Of a DNA stretch of 64,000 nt, positions 1 through 9,751 are shown piece after piece. Under the pieces are notes generated by a model. It was not told the DNA's origin, did no database searches, and saw only the letters and a program-made list of their open reading frames with translations. The position numbers and the translations under genes were made by a program. Position 1 is the first letter of the stretch; each line of letters begins with the position of its first letter. This DNA is from Candidatus Mediterraneibacter vanvlietii (GTDB lineage: Bacteria > Bacillota > Clostridia > Lachnospirales > Lachnospiraceae). The stretch spans positions 1 through 64,000 of the forward strand of contig DXGZ01000072.1 of the NCBI GenBank assembly GCA_019113645.1, read 5' to 3'.

Positions 1-155
1 GGAGGGACGTTGAGGCAGGCGGTGAGATTGTCTGAGCGAATGCGAGTTGCTCACCGTCTGTCTCTGTTTTTAGTCCGTCCCCGGAACTCCTTAGTTTCCC
101 TTATCCCCTGGAGCGGAAGCTGAACACAGTCCCCCTCCCCGCAGAATACGTCTTG
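1..155 (-). repeat. Palindromic intergenic element, copy A (cut by window edge)
   Basis: Inner stem 14-26 pairs with 50-62 (13 bp with two G-U type wobbles). Outer stem GGGACG at 4-9 pairs with 76-81. The 23-nt loop at 27-49, read on the minus strand, ends in GCTCAGACAAT, the same loop motif as copies B (11824-11845) and C (46579-46602). On the minus strand the flank at 100-155 also matches the left arm of copy B, including ATTCTGCGGG and TTCCGCTCCAGG. It lies just downstream of the DUF1294 gene. A 61-codon open frame (236 to 51, minus strand) runs through the arm and shares VFCG, PLQ and TK residues with the tail frame at copy B. I read it as repeat, not as a gene. Confidence 0.7.
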
Positions 156-193
156 TAAATCCACTCTGTTTTCGTCCGATTCAGGGTTGAAAG

Positions 194-466
194 TTAGTGA
201 ACAAAATAGCTGACCAGCAGTGCCACGATCACGCAATGGATCACAAACATTACCGGAACGCCCACTACGAACTTCAGTTTTCTTGTCTTATGGCGGAACA
301 GAAGCATTGCCGCGAGCGCCCCTGCTGATCCGCCTGCAAGCGACAGCAGCAGGAGGGTTTTCTCTGAGATGCGCCATTTCTTCGACCTTGCTCTCCCCTT
401 ATCCAGACCGTATACAATCAGAGTGAAAATATTGATAATGATCAGATAATATTCCAGAATCTTCAT
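194..466 (-). CDS. DUF1294 family small membrane protein
   Basis: A 90-residue hydrophobic protein with three predicted membrane segments (about residues 5-20, 38-58 and 68-88). The charged turn between the first two contains GLDKGRARSKKWRISE, the characteristic DUF1294 pattern (YGLDK followed by a basic stretch and R-I-E). Function of the family is unknown. Its ATG overlaps the stop region of addA by 4 nt (463-466), so it is the last gene of the addB-addA-DUF1294 transcript and is probably translationally coupled. Length is normal for the family. The family call is from motif recognition only. Confidence 0.75.
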   Translation of the reverse strand: MKILEYYLIIINIFTLIVYGLDKGRARSKKWRISEKTLLLLSLAGGSAGALAAMLLFRHKTRKLKFVVGVPVMFVIHCVIVALLVSYFVH

Positions 467-3400
467 ACCGCGATCTCCTTCCTGAGCGTAAATGAATAGA
501 TGACTTTCTCCTTCACCCGCTTTCCTGTAAGCCTGGTCAGTGCCTGAGCGTAATAGTCGAGCTGGGCATGGTATTTCTCTTTCAGTTCCTGTGCTGTTTT
601 CACACGGTCCGTCTTATAATCCAGTACAACGAGACCGTCCGGTTCCTCGAAGTACACATCGATAATTCCCTGTACGAGTATCTGTTCCCCGGACGTATCC
701 TCCGGATAGATCTCGGACGCATCCACGCCAAGCACGAAGGGCTGCTCCCGAAAGAGCTTTCCTTCCCGTGCCGCGCGCGACATCCGCTGTCCGCTGCTGC
801 AGTTCAGGAAATCAAGGATATCTCCCGGGCGGATGCATGCCTCCATCTCAGGAGAGAGTCTCCCGGCGTCCCTGAAACGTTCCGCTGTCCGGATCAGCTT
901 ATCCTTATCATATTCTTCCTTAAAATCAATCAGCTCCAGCAGTTTATGGTAGGCGCTTCCCCGTGATGCTCCGGTCAGCGTCTCTTCTTCTTTTAAGAAA
1001 TCCGGAATCAGCGGAACCACCTCCGGCTCCTCATACATCTCTTCCCCCGCTTCCTCGGCCAGGTAAGCCCTCTTCTTAAGCTCAGATACGGTAAACTTCA
1101 GCTTCATCCTGCCCTCAGCGGCAAAGGGATACTCATAATCCATCTGCTCTGCCAGGCGTTCCTTAAGTTCCGGCACATATACGGCGGTTGTATCCCAGTG
1201 TTCCAGCACATCCCGCGCGAGATCATCGGCTCTCATTTCCGCAGCAGTTTCTTCTGATTCTCCTCTGTACAGGCGGATCTCAACAGGCGGCTCGTTCCCC
1301 GACTCATCTTTCTTCCCGTAATTCAGCGCCGGCAGTATCCAGTCCAGACAGGTGCGTGCCTCTTCGATCAGGGAGACACCAGCCACAGGGCTTCCGTTCG
1401 AACCTGTATCAATATCCGGGATCGGATTCTCAGCGCATCCGGTCATGATCAGCTTCTCCTTTGCCCGGGTCAGCGCCACGTAGAGTACCCGCATCTCCTC
1501 GGCAAGGTTCTCAAGAACCGTCTCTTCCCGGATCATTTTCTTGAGGAATGTTGCCTCCTTTGTCCTGCGGGACAGGTCAATGTTGTCCAGTCCCACGCCC
1601 CACTCTGAATGAAGGATCACACTTCCGCGGGTATCCTGCGTATTGAACCTTTTTCCCATTCCTGCTGCAAACACAATCGGGAATTCCAGACCTTTGCTCT
1701 TATGGATACTCATGATCCTTACCGTATCCGCCTGCTCATCCATGATGCCGGCTTCCCCGTAGTCCACATCGTATTTTTTCAGCTGTTCGATATAGCGCAC
1801 GAAGTTAAAAAGTCCTTTGTAACTCGTCCCCTCGAACGCTGCTGCACGTTCCACAAGCATCTCCACATTCGCCGCTCTCTGCGCTCCCCCCGGCATGGCG
1901 GTAATCGCCAGCCCGTATCCCGTCTCTTCTATAATCTCTGTAAGCAGATCGTGGATCGGTGTGTAAGACACCCGACTGCGGAATCCTTCGGTCTGCCCGA
2001 CAAAACATTTCAGTCTTCTCCGCAGCCCCTGGTCAGCACCTTCAGCGTACTCGGCGTCCTCGGTGTCCCCGCCGCCCTCTTCCGCATACCGGTACACTGC
2101 CTCGTAGAAGGGCAGATTTGGAAATGCTGTCCGTATCTCTGAGAGTTCTTCTGTGTTCACTCCCCCAAACGGCGAGGTCAGAACTGCTGCAAGCGGGAGG
2201 TCCTGCCTTGCGTTATCCAGGATCTTGAGGTAATCCAGAAGCACGCTGACTTCATAGGTCTCAAAGTACCCCTCCCGGCTCACAGAATAAGCCGGAATTC
2301 CTTCTTCAGCCAGCACCGAGGTAAACCGTTCCGCCCACCCCTGAATGCTTCTCGTCAGGATCACGATATCCCGATAACTGATCTTCCGGTATTCACCGGT
2401 CTCTTTGTCAAGGACAACACCCTTCCCGACCAGCTCCCGGATCCTTCGCGCGATCATCCTCGCTTCAGCGCTCCGCGCATCATCGTCTCCTGTTTCTTCT
2501 TTATCCAGAAGAAGCAGTTCTGTCCGGCAGTCATAGAAAATATTTCCTGGAAGCTCCGGGAATTTCGCGCCCGCGTACAGCGCTGCCTGGTCATCGTACT
2601 CGATCCCACCCAGTTCCTGTTTCATGATCCGGTAGAAGATATAATTCACACTGTCAAGCACTTCCGGCCTGCTCCGGAAATTCTGATGCAGGTCGATCCG
2701 CTGTCTGCTGCCGTCAGTCAGGCTGTACGTGTGATATTTCTCCATGAACAATTCCGGCCTCGACAGACGGAAACTGTAGATACTCTGCTTTACATCCCCA
2801 ACCATAAAGACATTCCATATTCCTTGCGACACCCGGGATACACTGTTGAGTATGGTCTCCTGAACAAGGTTGCTGTCCTGGTACTCGTCGATCATAACCT
2901 CCTCAAAGAGCTCCTGATACTCGCCCGCTGTCTGGGACGGCACGAGTTCTCCATCCTTCTCCTCCGTCAGTATCTCAAGTGCGAAATGCTCCATGTCATT
3001 GAAGTCAATCAAGTTCCGGCTTTTCTTCTTCTCCGCAAACATTTCATCAAAACGGTTCACCAGCTCCGTCAGCATTTCCATGGAGGGCAGCGTCTCCGCC
3101 ATATCTTTCTGCCACACCTCAGGCGATACATAGAAATACGTCTCCTGCATGTTCTTCAGCAGTTTCTTCGCCTGTTCGCGCAGCTTTTTCACCGCCTCTT
3201 TTTTATCCGCGGATACAGAATCGTCCTTCTTCGCTGAGAGCCGTTTCCAGCCGATACTTCCCGCCAGAGCGTACATTGTCTCGAAATCTCCGGCTTCCTG
3301 AAGTTTCCGGAATCCCTTCAGATCCGCTTCCAGCATATCCGCATACATGTACGGGCCATCCGACTCCTCACAGATCTTCATCCCCCGCTCAAGAACGCGG

Positions 3401-4077
3401 CAGATATTCTCCGCGCGAACCCGCACTCTCCGGGCTGCTGTATCCATAATATCAGATACAAATCCGCCTTCCTGCACCCGGTAGGCGTCCACACACCGCT
3501 CCAGCCACTTCTCCGGCTGGGGGTAACTCCTGGAATACTCGTACAGCTTCAGAATAATCTCTTCGATCTTGCGGTCACTCCGCCCGGTTCCGAACCGTTC
3601 CACAAAGTCAAGAAACGCTTCGCTCCCTTCCGCGTAGCACTCTTCCAGCAGTTCGCCAAGGACATCCTGCTTCAGCAGTTTTAACTCGCCCTCTTCCGCG
3701 ATCCGGAAACCGGGGTCTATCCCGATCACATGAAAATGATCCCGGATCACAGAGAGGCAGAAACTATGGATCGTCGTTATGGAAGCGCTGTGAATCAGTG
3801 TGGCCTGCCGCTCCAGATGCGCATCGCCGGCACGCTCCTGAAGCTTCTTCTCAATCGCTGCCCCGATTCTCTCCTTCATCTCTGCAGCAGCCGCTTCCGT
3901 GAAGGTCACGATGAGCAGCCGGTCCACATCAACGGGATGCTCCGTCTCTGTGAGCCGCTGAATAATCCGCTCTACCAGAACGGCTGTCTTTCCCGATCCC
4001 GCCGCAGCGGAGACGAGGATATTCCGGTCTCTTAAGTCAATCACCTTCTGCTGCTGTTCCGTCCATTTCACGCTCAT
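463..4077 (-). CDS. addA: ATP-dependent helicase/nuclease subunit A (AddA)
   Basis: A 1204-residue UvrD-like superfamily 1 helicase with a C-terminal RecB-type nuclease. It forms the AddAB complex, which resects double-strand ends and loads RecA for recombinational repair. Visible motifs: Q motif TEQQQKVI (6-13), Walker A GSGKT (27-31), helicase motif II DEYQDSN, later helicase motifs including SIHKSKGLEFPIVF and RVLYVALTRAKEK, and a PD-(D/E)XK nuclease site near residues 1138-1158 (GIIDVYF then VVLDYKTDR). Length matches the family (about 1200). The start codon overlaps the addB stop as ATGA. Both helicase and nuclease residues are intact, so the enzyme should be active. Confidence 0.97.
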   Translation of the reverse strand: MSVKWTEQQQKVIDLRDRNILVSAAAGSGKTAVLVERIIQRLTETEHPVDVDRLLIVTFTEAAAAEMKERIGAAIEKKLQERAGDAHLERQATLIHSASITTIHSFCLSVIRDHFHVIGIDPGFRIAEEGELKLLKQDVLGELLEECYAEGSEAFLDFVERFGTGRSDRKIEEIILKLYEYSRSYPQPEKWLERCVDAYRVQEGGFVSDIMDTAARRVRVRAENICRVLERGMKICEESDGPYMYADMLEADLKGFRKLQEAGDFETMYALAGSIGWKRLSAKKDDSVSADKKEAVKKLREQAKKLLKNMQETYFYVSPEVWQKDMAETLPSMEMLTELVNRFDEMFAEKKKSRNLIDFNDMEHFALEILTEEKDGELVPSQTAGEYQELFEEVMIDEYQDSNLVQETILNSVSRVSQGIWNVFMVGDVKQSIYSFRLSRPELFMEKYHTYSLTDGSRQRIDLHQNFRSRPEVLDSVNYIFYRIMKQELGGIEYDDQAALYAGAKFPELPGNIFYDCRTELLLLDKEETGDDDARSAEARMIARRIRELVGKGVVLDKETGEYRKISYRDIVILTRSIQGWAERFTSVLAEEGIPAYSVSREGYFETYEVSVLLDYLKILDNARQDLPLAAVLTSPFGGVNTEELSEIRTAFPNLPFYEAVYRYAEEGGGDTEDAEYAEGADQGLRRRLKCFVGQTEGFRSRVSYTPIHDLLTEIIEETGYGLAITAMPGGAQRAANVEMLVERAAAFEGTSYKGLFNFVRYIEQLKKYDVDYGEAGIMDEQADTVRIMSIHKSKGLEFPIVFAAGMGKRFNTQDTRGSVILHSEWGVGLDNIDLSRRTKEATFLKKMIREETVLENLAEEMRVLYVALTRAKEKLIMTGCAENPIPDIDTGSNGSPVAGVSLIEEARTCLDWILPALNYGKKDESGNEPPVEIRLYRGESEETAAEMRADDLARDVLEHWDTTAVYVPELKERLAEQMDYEYPFAAEGRMKLKFTVSELKKRAYLAEEAGEEMYEEPEVVPLIPDFLKEEETLTGASRGSAYHKLLELIDFKEEYDKDKLIRTAERFRDAGRLSPEMEACIRPGDILDFLNCSSGQRMSRAAREGKLFREQPFVLGVDASEIYPEDTSGEQILVQGIIDVYFEEPDGLVVLDYKTDRVKTAQELKEKYHAQLDYYAQALTRLTGKRVKEKVIYSFTLRKEIAV

Positions 4078-7000
4078 CGCTCCTCACCTCCTTTGTCCGT
4101 TACAGGCGTCTCTTTCTTATGCTGACCGCCTGCTGGATGCTGCCTTCCCGCTGGCCGTAATCCGCCTGCTTCCTGCTGCTCTTTCGCGCTCTCCGAATCG
4201 CTCCGTTTCTCCGCCACAGCTTCCATCATCATGTACGCTGCTTCCTCCATGGAGTATTTCTCCAGTTTCCTGTATGTGCATCCGTCGATTTTCGGATCAA
4301 ATCCACAGATATCTCTGTATGCGCAGTAGTCACACCCGGTCTCATTCCCCATCTCATAGGGCTGTGCCTGCACCTCTCCCGCATACATTTCATCCTTCAG
4401 GCTCTCCTCTTTCTTCTGCGTATATTTCAGCACCGCCTCAAATGTCTTTGGCGGCAGCGCCCGTGACGCCCGGCTTAATGAGCCGTCCTTGTTCCGCCCG
4501 AGAGGGAACAGAACCGAAGTCCCCGAGAGATCCCGCTCCAGATGAGAGACAACTGCATCGTCCCCGTTCACAAGTCCGTCCAGCCTGAGCTCCTTCAGGA
4601 TACTCTTCTCCACCTCGGCGTCACTGTCTTTCCGTTCCACGACCGGATCCTGTATCCGGTAATAAAAGATCCCTGCAGGCACGATCTCCTTCCCCGAATA
4701 GTTCCGCTTCTCCACATCCACTGCTGCATTTAAATATACCGGCAGCTGCAGCTGAAGTCCATGGTATAGAGCCGTAATGTCAAAGCTCTTCATCCCGGTC
4801 TTGTAGTCCGTGACCTTGACATAAACGCATTCATCATCTTCGCATATGTCGATCCTGTCGATCTTTCCGCTTCCGAATTTCAGCTCATACCCGCTGGGGA
4901 CAAAATCCCCTTTCTCAAGCTGTTTGCCGAGTGCCCAGACAGAACGCCGGATGAGCCTTGTAATCCGCTGAATCATGTATTCATTCCGCGCGGAACTGAA
5001 CAGAACTGTATTGCCGTAATCAAGCACGCTCTCTTCCACGCTCTCCCGGATCAGTTCGTCCCGCATCTTTTCCGGCATCTCCGCCCAGCTGAGTTTCTCC
5101 CGGTCCGCTTTCCTTGCAAAACGCTCCAGCGACTGGTGCGCAATATTTCCCAGATCCAGCGCCTCAAATCCATACTCCTCCCGGTCTGTCAGCCGAAGCC
5201 CGTAGTTCAGAAAATGTGCATAGGCGCAGGAAGCGAACTGCTCCAGCCTCGTCACACTGACGCGGCTGCGGTCCGGGTACAGTTCTGCCGCACGCTTTTC
5301 TCCAAGCCTTGGACTGTCCTTTCGCAGGAATCCTGCCTGAAGAATCCGCTCCAGATCTTCCCGGCTCCGCTCGTCTGAGGCAAACCATGTATACATCTCT
5401 TTCCATTCCCCGTTTACGCCTTCCCTCCGGTCACGAATTCCCTCCGCCACCTTCCGGATGCCTGTTCTGCGAGTAATCTCCTGTTCCGAAAGCAGCCTTT
5501 TCTCTTCATCAGCAGTCGCTATGCCCGGATAAAGTCTGCGGATATCCGAGATCAGATAAGCCGGCCGCAGCCCCTTCCCGTCTCCCGACACTTTAGACCA
5601 GGAGAGAAAGAGGTATTCGGATGGTTTGGTAAGATTCATATAGAGATAAAATTTCTGAATATATGTCTGTTCCTTTGGTCCGGGTGAGAGCGCAATCTCG
5701 CTGTTTTTAAACTGTTCACGGTCCCGTTCTGAGAGCAGTCCTCCTGCCCCCAGATTGCCGGGAAGCAGCGTGTCGTTGGCGCCCACGAAAAAGAGGGCTT
5801 TAATATCCCTTATTCTGGTACGTTCCACATCACCGATCACCACCTGATCCAGACTGGGCGGGATCACGCCCACCTTCGCCTCCTCAAGTCCGGCGTCCAG
5901 AAGTTCACAGTACTCTTGCAAAGAGATTTTCTCATCGCCAAGCAGGCTGACAAACTTGTCGAACAGTTCCATCACAATGCGGTAAACCTGGGCGTACTCT
6001 TTCGCCAGAGCCATCTCGCCCCTGTTCTGGAACTCCTGCTCCATGGCGCTTAATTTCTCCTGCATCTTTTCGCCTGTGATAAATTCATAGATCGCAAGCG
6101 TCACATCCCGCACTGTCTTGCTGCGCTGTTTCAGCACAAACACAAGCGCATCCACCTTCTCCACAAACCGCACTCTCAGATGATTCAGCTCCCCCAGTTC
6201 CTCCTCAGAGATCATCGGCGTGCGCCGTACCCACGCCTGCTGCCATTTCCGGTATCCTTTGATGCCGAGAGCCAGGCAGTAGTTTTCCATCCGATCCACT
6301 TCATCGTCCGTAAATCCGCTCAGGCCAGTACGCAGGTAGCGGAACACACTCTCATAAGTAAAATTCTCCTCTGCCATTGCAAGCAGGCTCCTCAGATATT
6401 CCACAAACGCGTTCAGAAGGATGCTTTTCTTGTGATCCATAAACACCGGGATATCAAACAGCGCGCACGCCTTTTCCATCGCATCCGCATACACATTCAT
6501 ATCCGATGCAATCACCGCGATATCCCTGTAGTGATACCCCCGCTCCCTCACCAGACGCCGGATCTCTCCCGCCGCATACTGCGCTTCCATCCGCGGATTG
6601 CGCGCTTCGTGAAGAGTGATGGAATCCTGCGGCGATTCATATTTTCTTCCGGAGTAGCGGAAGATCTCTGATTCCAGAAATGCCATGGCAGGATTACCGC
6701 AAAACCGCCGCGGAGGCTGTTCATACATACAGACGGGGGCTTCTACTTCCGTCCCGTTCTCCCCGGCGATCTTCACAAGCGATGTAACCATCTGTTTACT
6801 CATTGCAAAAAGCTGGTATGGGTGCCTGTAAACAAACGGATCCTCACGCCCATCCATCTCAACCGTGACAATCACCTTCTCACACACTTTCAGAAGCTCT
6901 CCCAGAAGCCGATCCTGCACAGGCGTAAATCCCGTGAAGCCATCCATCGCCACCACGCTTCCCTTAAGGACAGATGAGTCCGGAACCGCATCGCTCAGCA

Positions 7001-7547
7001 CATCCAGCATCTCCTCTTTTGTAATATATTTTTCTCTTAAATAATCCTCAAATCCTTCATATACTTTCCGGATATCCTTCAGTTTATAATAGAGATAACT
7101 CTCCTGGCTGATCCCGTCCATGAACCCGTCCAGCCTCTCAAAATCCACTCCATACTGCGTAAACTCGGATATGACGGACTTCACCTCACTGATGTACCCC
7201 TGTTTCTTCAGATTCCCCTTCAGCACGGTCAGTTCATCCTCATAATTCGCCGCGATTTTCCGGATCACAAGATTCTTTCCCTCATCATCCAGAACCGTTC
7301 TCTGATCCTTCCCCACTTCCTCAAATACACGGTGCGCAAGACGCCCGAAACTGAGCACATCAATATTCATAATCCCTCCCCGCGGGTGAGCGAGGCAGAG
7401 ATCTTTCTGCGTCTGCATGGTAAACTGCTCCGGAACAAGAACAATGTAATTTTTCTCCGGATGTTCCATGGATTCTTTTACAATACTCTGATAAAGGTAA
7501 TGCGATTTTCCGCTTCCGGAATTTCCGAATATGAACTGTAATGACAT
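4074..7547 (-). CDS. addB: ATP-dependent nuclease subunit B (AddB)
   Basis: A 1157-residue partner of AddA. It has an N-terminal Walker A GNSGSGKS (8-15), a degenerate helicase core used for Chi recognition in the family, and a C-terminal RecB-like nuclease with VTDYKTGM. The four iron-sulfur ligand cysteines of AddB are present: one in FASCAYAHF and three in CDYCAYRDIC. After the last cysteine there is a Gln/Gly/Pro/His-rich tail of about 60 residues (KEQQEAGGLRPAGRQ...), which looks dispensable and is unusual. First gene of a three-gene minus-strand operon with 4-nt overlaps. An extended -10 lies 59 nt upstream. Confidence 0.96.
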   Translation of the reverse strand: MSLQFIFGNSGSGKSHYLYQSIVKESMEHPEKNYIVLVPEQFTMQTQKDLCLAHPRGGIMNIDVLSFGRLAHRVFEEVGKDQRTVLDDEGKNLVIRKIAANYEDELTVLKGNLKKQGYISEVKSVISEFTQYGVDFERLDGFMDGISQESYLYYKLKDIRKVYEGFEDYLREKYITKEEMLDVLSDAVPDSSVLKGSVVAMDGFTGFTPVQDRLLGELLKVCEKVIVTVEMDGREDPFVYRHPYQLFAMSKQMVTSLVKIAGENGTEVEAPVCMYEQPPRRFCGNPAMAFLESEIFRYSGRKYESPQDSITLHEARNPRMEAQYAAGEIRRLVRERGYHYRDIAVIASDMNVYADAMEKACALFDIPVFMDHKKSILLNAFVEYLRSLLAMAEENFTYESVFRYLRTGLSGFTDDEVDRMENYCLALGIKGYRKWQQAWVRRTPMISEEELGELNHLRVRFVEKVDALVFVLKQRSKTVRDVTLAIYEFITGEKMQEKLSAMEQEFQNRGEMALAKEYAQVYRIVMELFDKFVSLLGDEKISLQEYCELLDAGLEEAKVGVIPPSLDQVVIGDVERTRIRDIKALFFVGANDTLLPGNLGAGGLLSERDREQFKNSEIALSPGPKEQTYIQKFYLYMNLTKPSEYLFLSWSKVSGDGKGLRPAYLISDIRRLYPGIATADEEKRLLSEQEITRRTGIRKVAEGIRDRREGVNGEWKEMYTWFASDERSREDLERILQAGFLRKDSPRLGEKRAAELYPDRSRVSVTRLEQFASCAYAHFLNYGLRLTDREEYGFEALDLGNIAHQSLERFARKADREKLSWAEMPEKMRDELIRESVEESVLDYGNTVLFSSARNEYMIQRITRLIRRSVWALGKQLEKGDFVPSGYELKFGSGKIDRIDICEDDECVYVKVTDYKTGMKSFDITALYHGLQLQLPVYLNAAVDVEKRNYSGKEIVPAGIFYYRIQDPVVERKDSDAEVEKSILKELRLDGLVNGDDAVVSHLERDLSGTSVLFPLGRNKDGSLSRASRALPPKTFEAVLKYTQKKEESLKDEMYAGEVQAQPYEMGNETGCDYCAYRDICGFDPKIDGCTYRKLEKYSMEEAAYMMMEAVAEKRSDSESAKEQQEAGGLRPAGRQHPAGGQHKKETPVTDKGGEER

Positions 7548-7605
7548 GTAGTCCCTCCATCTGAATCTGACAAGTTTGGCAAATCATTTTCACGCCATAT
7601 TCAGA

Positions 7606-7614
7606 ATTATATCA
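7606..7614 (-). promoter_or_regulatory. Putative extended -10 promoter for addBA
   Basis: On the minus strand TGATATAAT reads as an extended -10 (TGnTATAAT) about 60 nt before the addB ATG. No good -35 is seen at the expected distance (CGGAAC), which fits an extended -10 promoter. It is back to back with the ABC-F promoter at 7653-7681. Confidence 0.4.
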
Positions 7615-7652
7615 CATCTTCAAGAACAGTTCCGCTATTTTATAATTTGTGA

Positions 7653-7681
7653 TTGACTTTCGCCAGTCTCTCTGATATCCT
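7653..7681 (+). promoter_or_regulatory. Promoter of the ABC-F gene
   Basis: TTGACT (7653-7658), a 17-bp spacer, then TATCCT (7676-7681). It would start transcription near 7688, giving a leader of about 470 nt before the ABC-F start codon, far longer than needed for translation alone. Confidence 0.55.
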
Positions 7682-7687
7682 TGTGGC

Positions 7688-8150
7688 AGGATCAAGGGAG
7701 AACAGCATCTCCCGCAAGATTGGAGCTGAAAAGATGATTATTATTTCCTGCTGATTTATAATAATGCATGGCATATACTCAGGCTTATATTGGGGCATAT
7801 TTTCTTTTATTTTTATGTTTATGCCTGTCTGTTCCGGCCGGATTTTTCGTGCCGCGCTGTTTCGCCATGCACCCGCAGGAAAGTATTTTCATCTTCATGC
7901 TTCATACAGAACGTAAAATGTGGCACATCTGACGGATACGGCTCCTTTGTTTTTTGCCGTGCCGCACAAATGGGTTCCTGGCAGATGTCTCCGGCATCCC
8001 GGATATTCCCGAACGAATACAAATGTATGCAGCAGAACCGCGGAAAACTTCCACGCGGTTCTTTTCTGTTGCATTTTAACATTCATTGTAAATTTGAATG
8101 CAGAACGGAAATTCTGCTGTCCGCTCTGCAGTTTTCTTGCTGAAAGGAGG
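7688..8150 (+). promoter_or_regulatory. Long structured leader and probable attenuator upstream of the ABC-F gene
   Basis: The leader holds, in order: a small hairpin GGGAGA/TCTCCC (7696-7713); a six-residue open frame MIIISC (7734-7754) preceded by TGGAG; a hairpin AGAACCGCG (8034-8042) with CGCGGTTCT (8054-8062) followed by TTTCTGTTGCATTTT, resembling an intrinsic terminator; and a second hairpin GCAGAACGGA (8100-8109) with TCCGCTCTGC (8120-8129) ending 13 nt before the Shine-Dalgarno sequence. GCAGAAC at the second hairpin repeats GCAGAAC of the first, so arms could exchange partners. Several ABC-F antibiotic resistance genes are known to be controlled by ribosome-mediated attenuation. The mechanism here is inference. 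Open frames of about 87-117 codons in 7790-8158 overlap these hairpins and are not convincing genes. Confidence 0.5.
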
Positions 8151-8159
8151 CCTGCCATT

Positions 8160-9656
8160 ATGTCACTGATACAGGTCAGTCATTTAAGCTTTACTTACGA
8201 AGGCAGTTATGATCCGATTTTTGACGATGTCACGTTCCAGATCGACACAGACTGGAAAATCGGCTTTATCGGAAGAAATGGTAAGGGGAAGACTACCTTC
8301 CTCAAACTGCTCCTGAACGAATATGAATATACAGGAACGATTACAGCATCTACGGAATTTGAATACTATCCGTTCCCGGTCTCTGATCCGGATCTCCTCA
8401 CATATGAGGTGGCGGAACAGATAAATCCTGTTATGGAACAATGGGAGCTGATCCGTGAACTGAGTCTCATGGACACACCGCCCGAGATCCTGTATCGTCC
8501 TTTCCGGACTCTGAGTTATGGCGAACAGACCAAGGTGCTGCTTGGAACGCTCTTCCTGAAAGAGCACTCTTTTCTTCTCATCGACGAACCGACCAACCAC
8601 CTGGATTCTGCTGCCCGGGAAAAGGTTGCTGATTATCTGTCGCAGAAAAAAGGTTTCATCCTCGTCTCCCATGACAGAGACTTTATGGACCGGTGCGTTG
8701 ACCACGTCCTCGTCCTGAACCGGAGTTCAATCGAGATACGTAAAGGGAACTTCAGTTCCTGGCAGGAGGATAAAACCGCACGGGATAATCTGGAGCTTCG
8801 CCAGAATGAACAGCTTCAAAAAGACATCCGCAAATTAAAGGAAGCTGCCAGACAGGCAGAACGCTGGTCTGATAAGCTGGAAAGCACGAAAACCGGCACT
8901 CGCTCTTCCGGTCTGCGTCCTGACCGCGGATACATCGGTCATCATGCCGCAAAAATGATGAAGCGTTCCCTCAATCTGGAGCGCCGCCGGGAAAACGCTG
9001 TCCGGGAAAAGGAACAGTTATTAAAGGATGTGGAAACGATCGAGGATCTCCGGCTGAACACACTCGCTTTCCACAGCCGAAGACTTGCCTCATTGAATAA
9101 TGTATCTATCCAATATAACGATGCTGACCGCCCTCTTATTACAGATTTCCGGCTCGAGATCATGCAGGGCGACCGAATTGCATTGTCCGGCAGAAACGGC
9201 TGCGGAAAGTCCAGTGTCATCAAGCTTCTTCTCGGAGAGGATATACCGCACACCGGAGAGGTATATGTCGCTGAAGGACTGAAAATCTCTTATATTTCGC
9301 AGGACACTTCATTCCTCCGGGGCAGCCTGTCCGAATTTGCTTATCAGTGCGGGCTGGATGACTCGCTCTTCCGCGCCGTGCTTAGAAAACTGGGGCTGGA
9401 AAGGGCTCAGTTCGACAAGAAGATTCAGGACTACAGCGAGGGTCAGAAAAAGAAAGTGCTGCTCGCAAGGTCGCTTTGTGAGCCAGCTCATCTCTTCATC
9501 TGGGATGAACCGCTCAACTATATCGACGTCTTCTCACGCATGCAGCTGGAAGACCTTATCCTGTCCTTTCAGCCCACCCTGCTCTTTGTAGAGCATGATC
9601 GGATTTTCCGTGAAAAAATTGCGACACAGACTGTAGAATTCAAAATGCCGGAATGA
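8160..9656 (+). CDS. ABC-F type ribosomal protection protein, Lsa/CplR-like
   Basis: A 498-residue soluble protein with two ABC ATPase domains and no membrane segments. Domain 1 has Walker A GRNGKGKT (38-45), signature LSYGEQ and Walker B LLIDEPTNHLD. The interdomain linker (about 85 residues) contains GYIGHHAAKMMKRS, typical of the Lsa/Vga/CplR group. Domain 2 has GRNGCGKSS, signature YSEGQ and LFIWDEPLNYID. Such proteins bind the ribosomal E site and dislodge lincosamides, streptogramin A and pleuromutilins. The start at 8160 is fixed by AAAGGAGG at 8143-8150, 9 nt upstream; the open frame extends further upstream, but only through the leader. Single gene ended by the terminator at 9688-9727. 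Exact drug spectrum cannot be read from sequence. Confidence 0.9.
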   Translation: MSLIQVSHLSFTYEGSYDPIFDDVTFQIDTDWKIGFIGRNGKGKTTFLKLLLNEYEYTGTITASTEFEYYPFPVSDPDLLTYEVAEQINPVMEQWELIRELSLMDTPPEILYRPFRTLSYGEQTKVLLGTLFLKEHSFLLIDEPTNHLDSAAREKVADYLSQKKGFILVSHDRDFMDRCVDHVLVLNRSSIEIRKGNFSSWQEDKTARDNLELRQNEQLQKDIRKLKEAARQAERWSDKLESTKTGTRSSGLRPDRGYIGHHAAKMMKRSLNLERRRENAVREKEQLLKDVETIEDLRLNTLAFHSRRLASLNNVSIQYNDADRPLITDFRLEIMQGDRIALSGRNGCGKSSVIKLLLGEDIPHTGEVYVAEGLKISYISQDTSFLRGSLSEFAYQCGLDDSLFRAVLRKLGLERAQFDKKIQDYSEGQKKKVLLARSLCEPAHLFIWDEPLNYIDVFSRMQLEDLILSFQPTLLFVEHDRIFREKIATQTVEFKMPE

Positions 9657-9687
9657 CAGCCCCTGAATTTATTTCAAATATAATTTT

Positions 9688-9727
9688 AAAAAACAGCGGG
9701 GAAAATCTCTTCTCTCCGCTGTTTTTT
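9688..9727. terminator. Bidirectional terminator between ABC-F gene and trxA
   Basis: AAAAAACAGCGG (9688-9699) pairs with CCGCTGTTTTTT (9716-9727), a 12-bp stem flanked by A-run and T-run, so it can serve both convergent genes. Confidence 0.8.
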
Positions 9728-9751
9728 ATGTGTTGTTATTCTTTTTCTATC

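Noticed and set aside
7790..8158. Overlapping 87-117 codon frames on both strands in the ABC-F leader
   Set aside because: They overlap the hairpins, have no matched SD and show no recognisable family; the region reads better as a regulatory leader.
7920..8159. N-terminal extension of the ABC-F protein to 578 residues
   Set aside because: The extension lies in the leader and lacks an SD; AAAGGAGG at 8143-8150 fixes the start at 8160.
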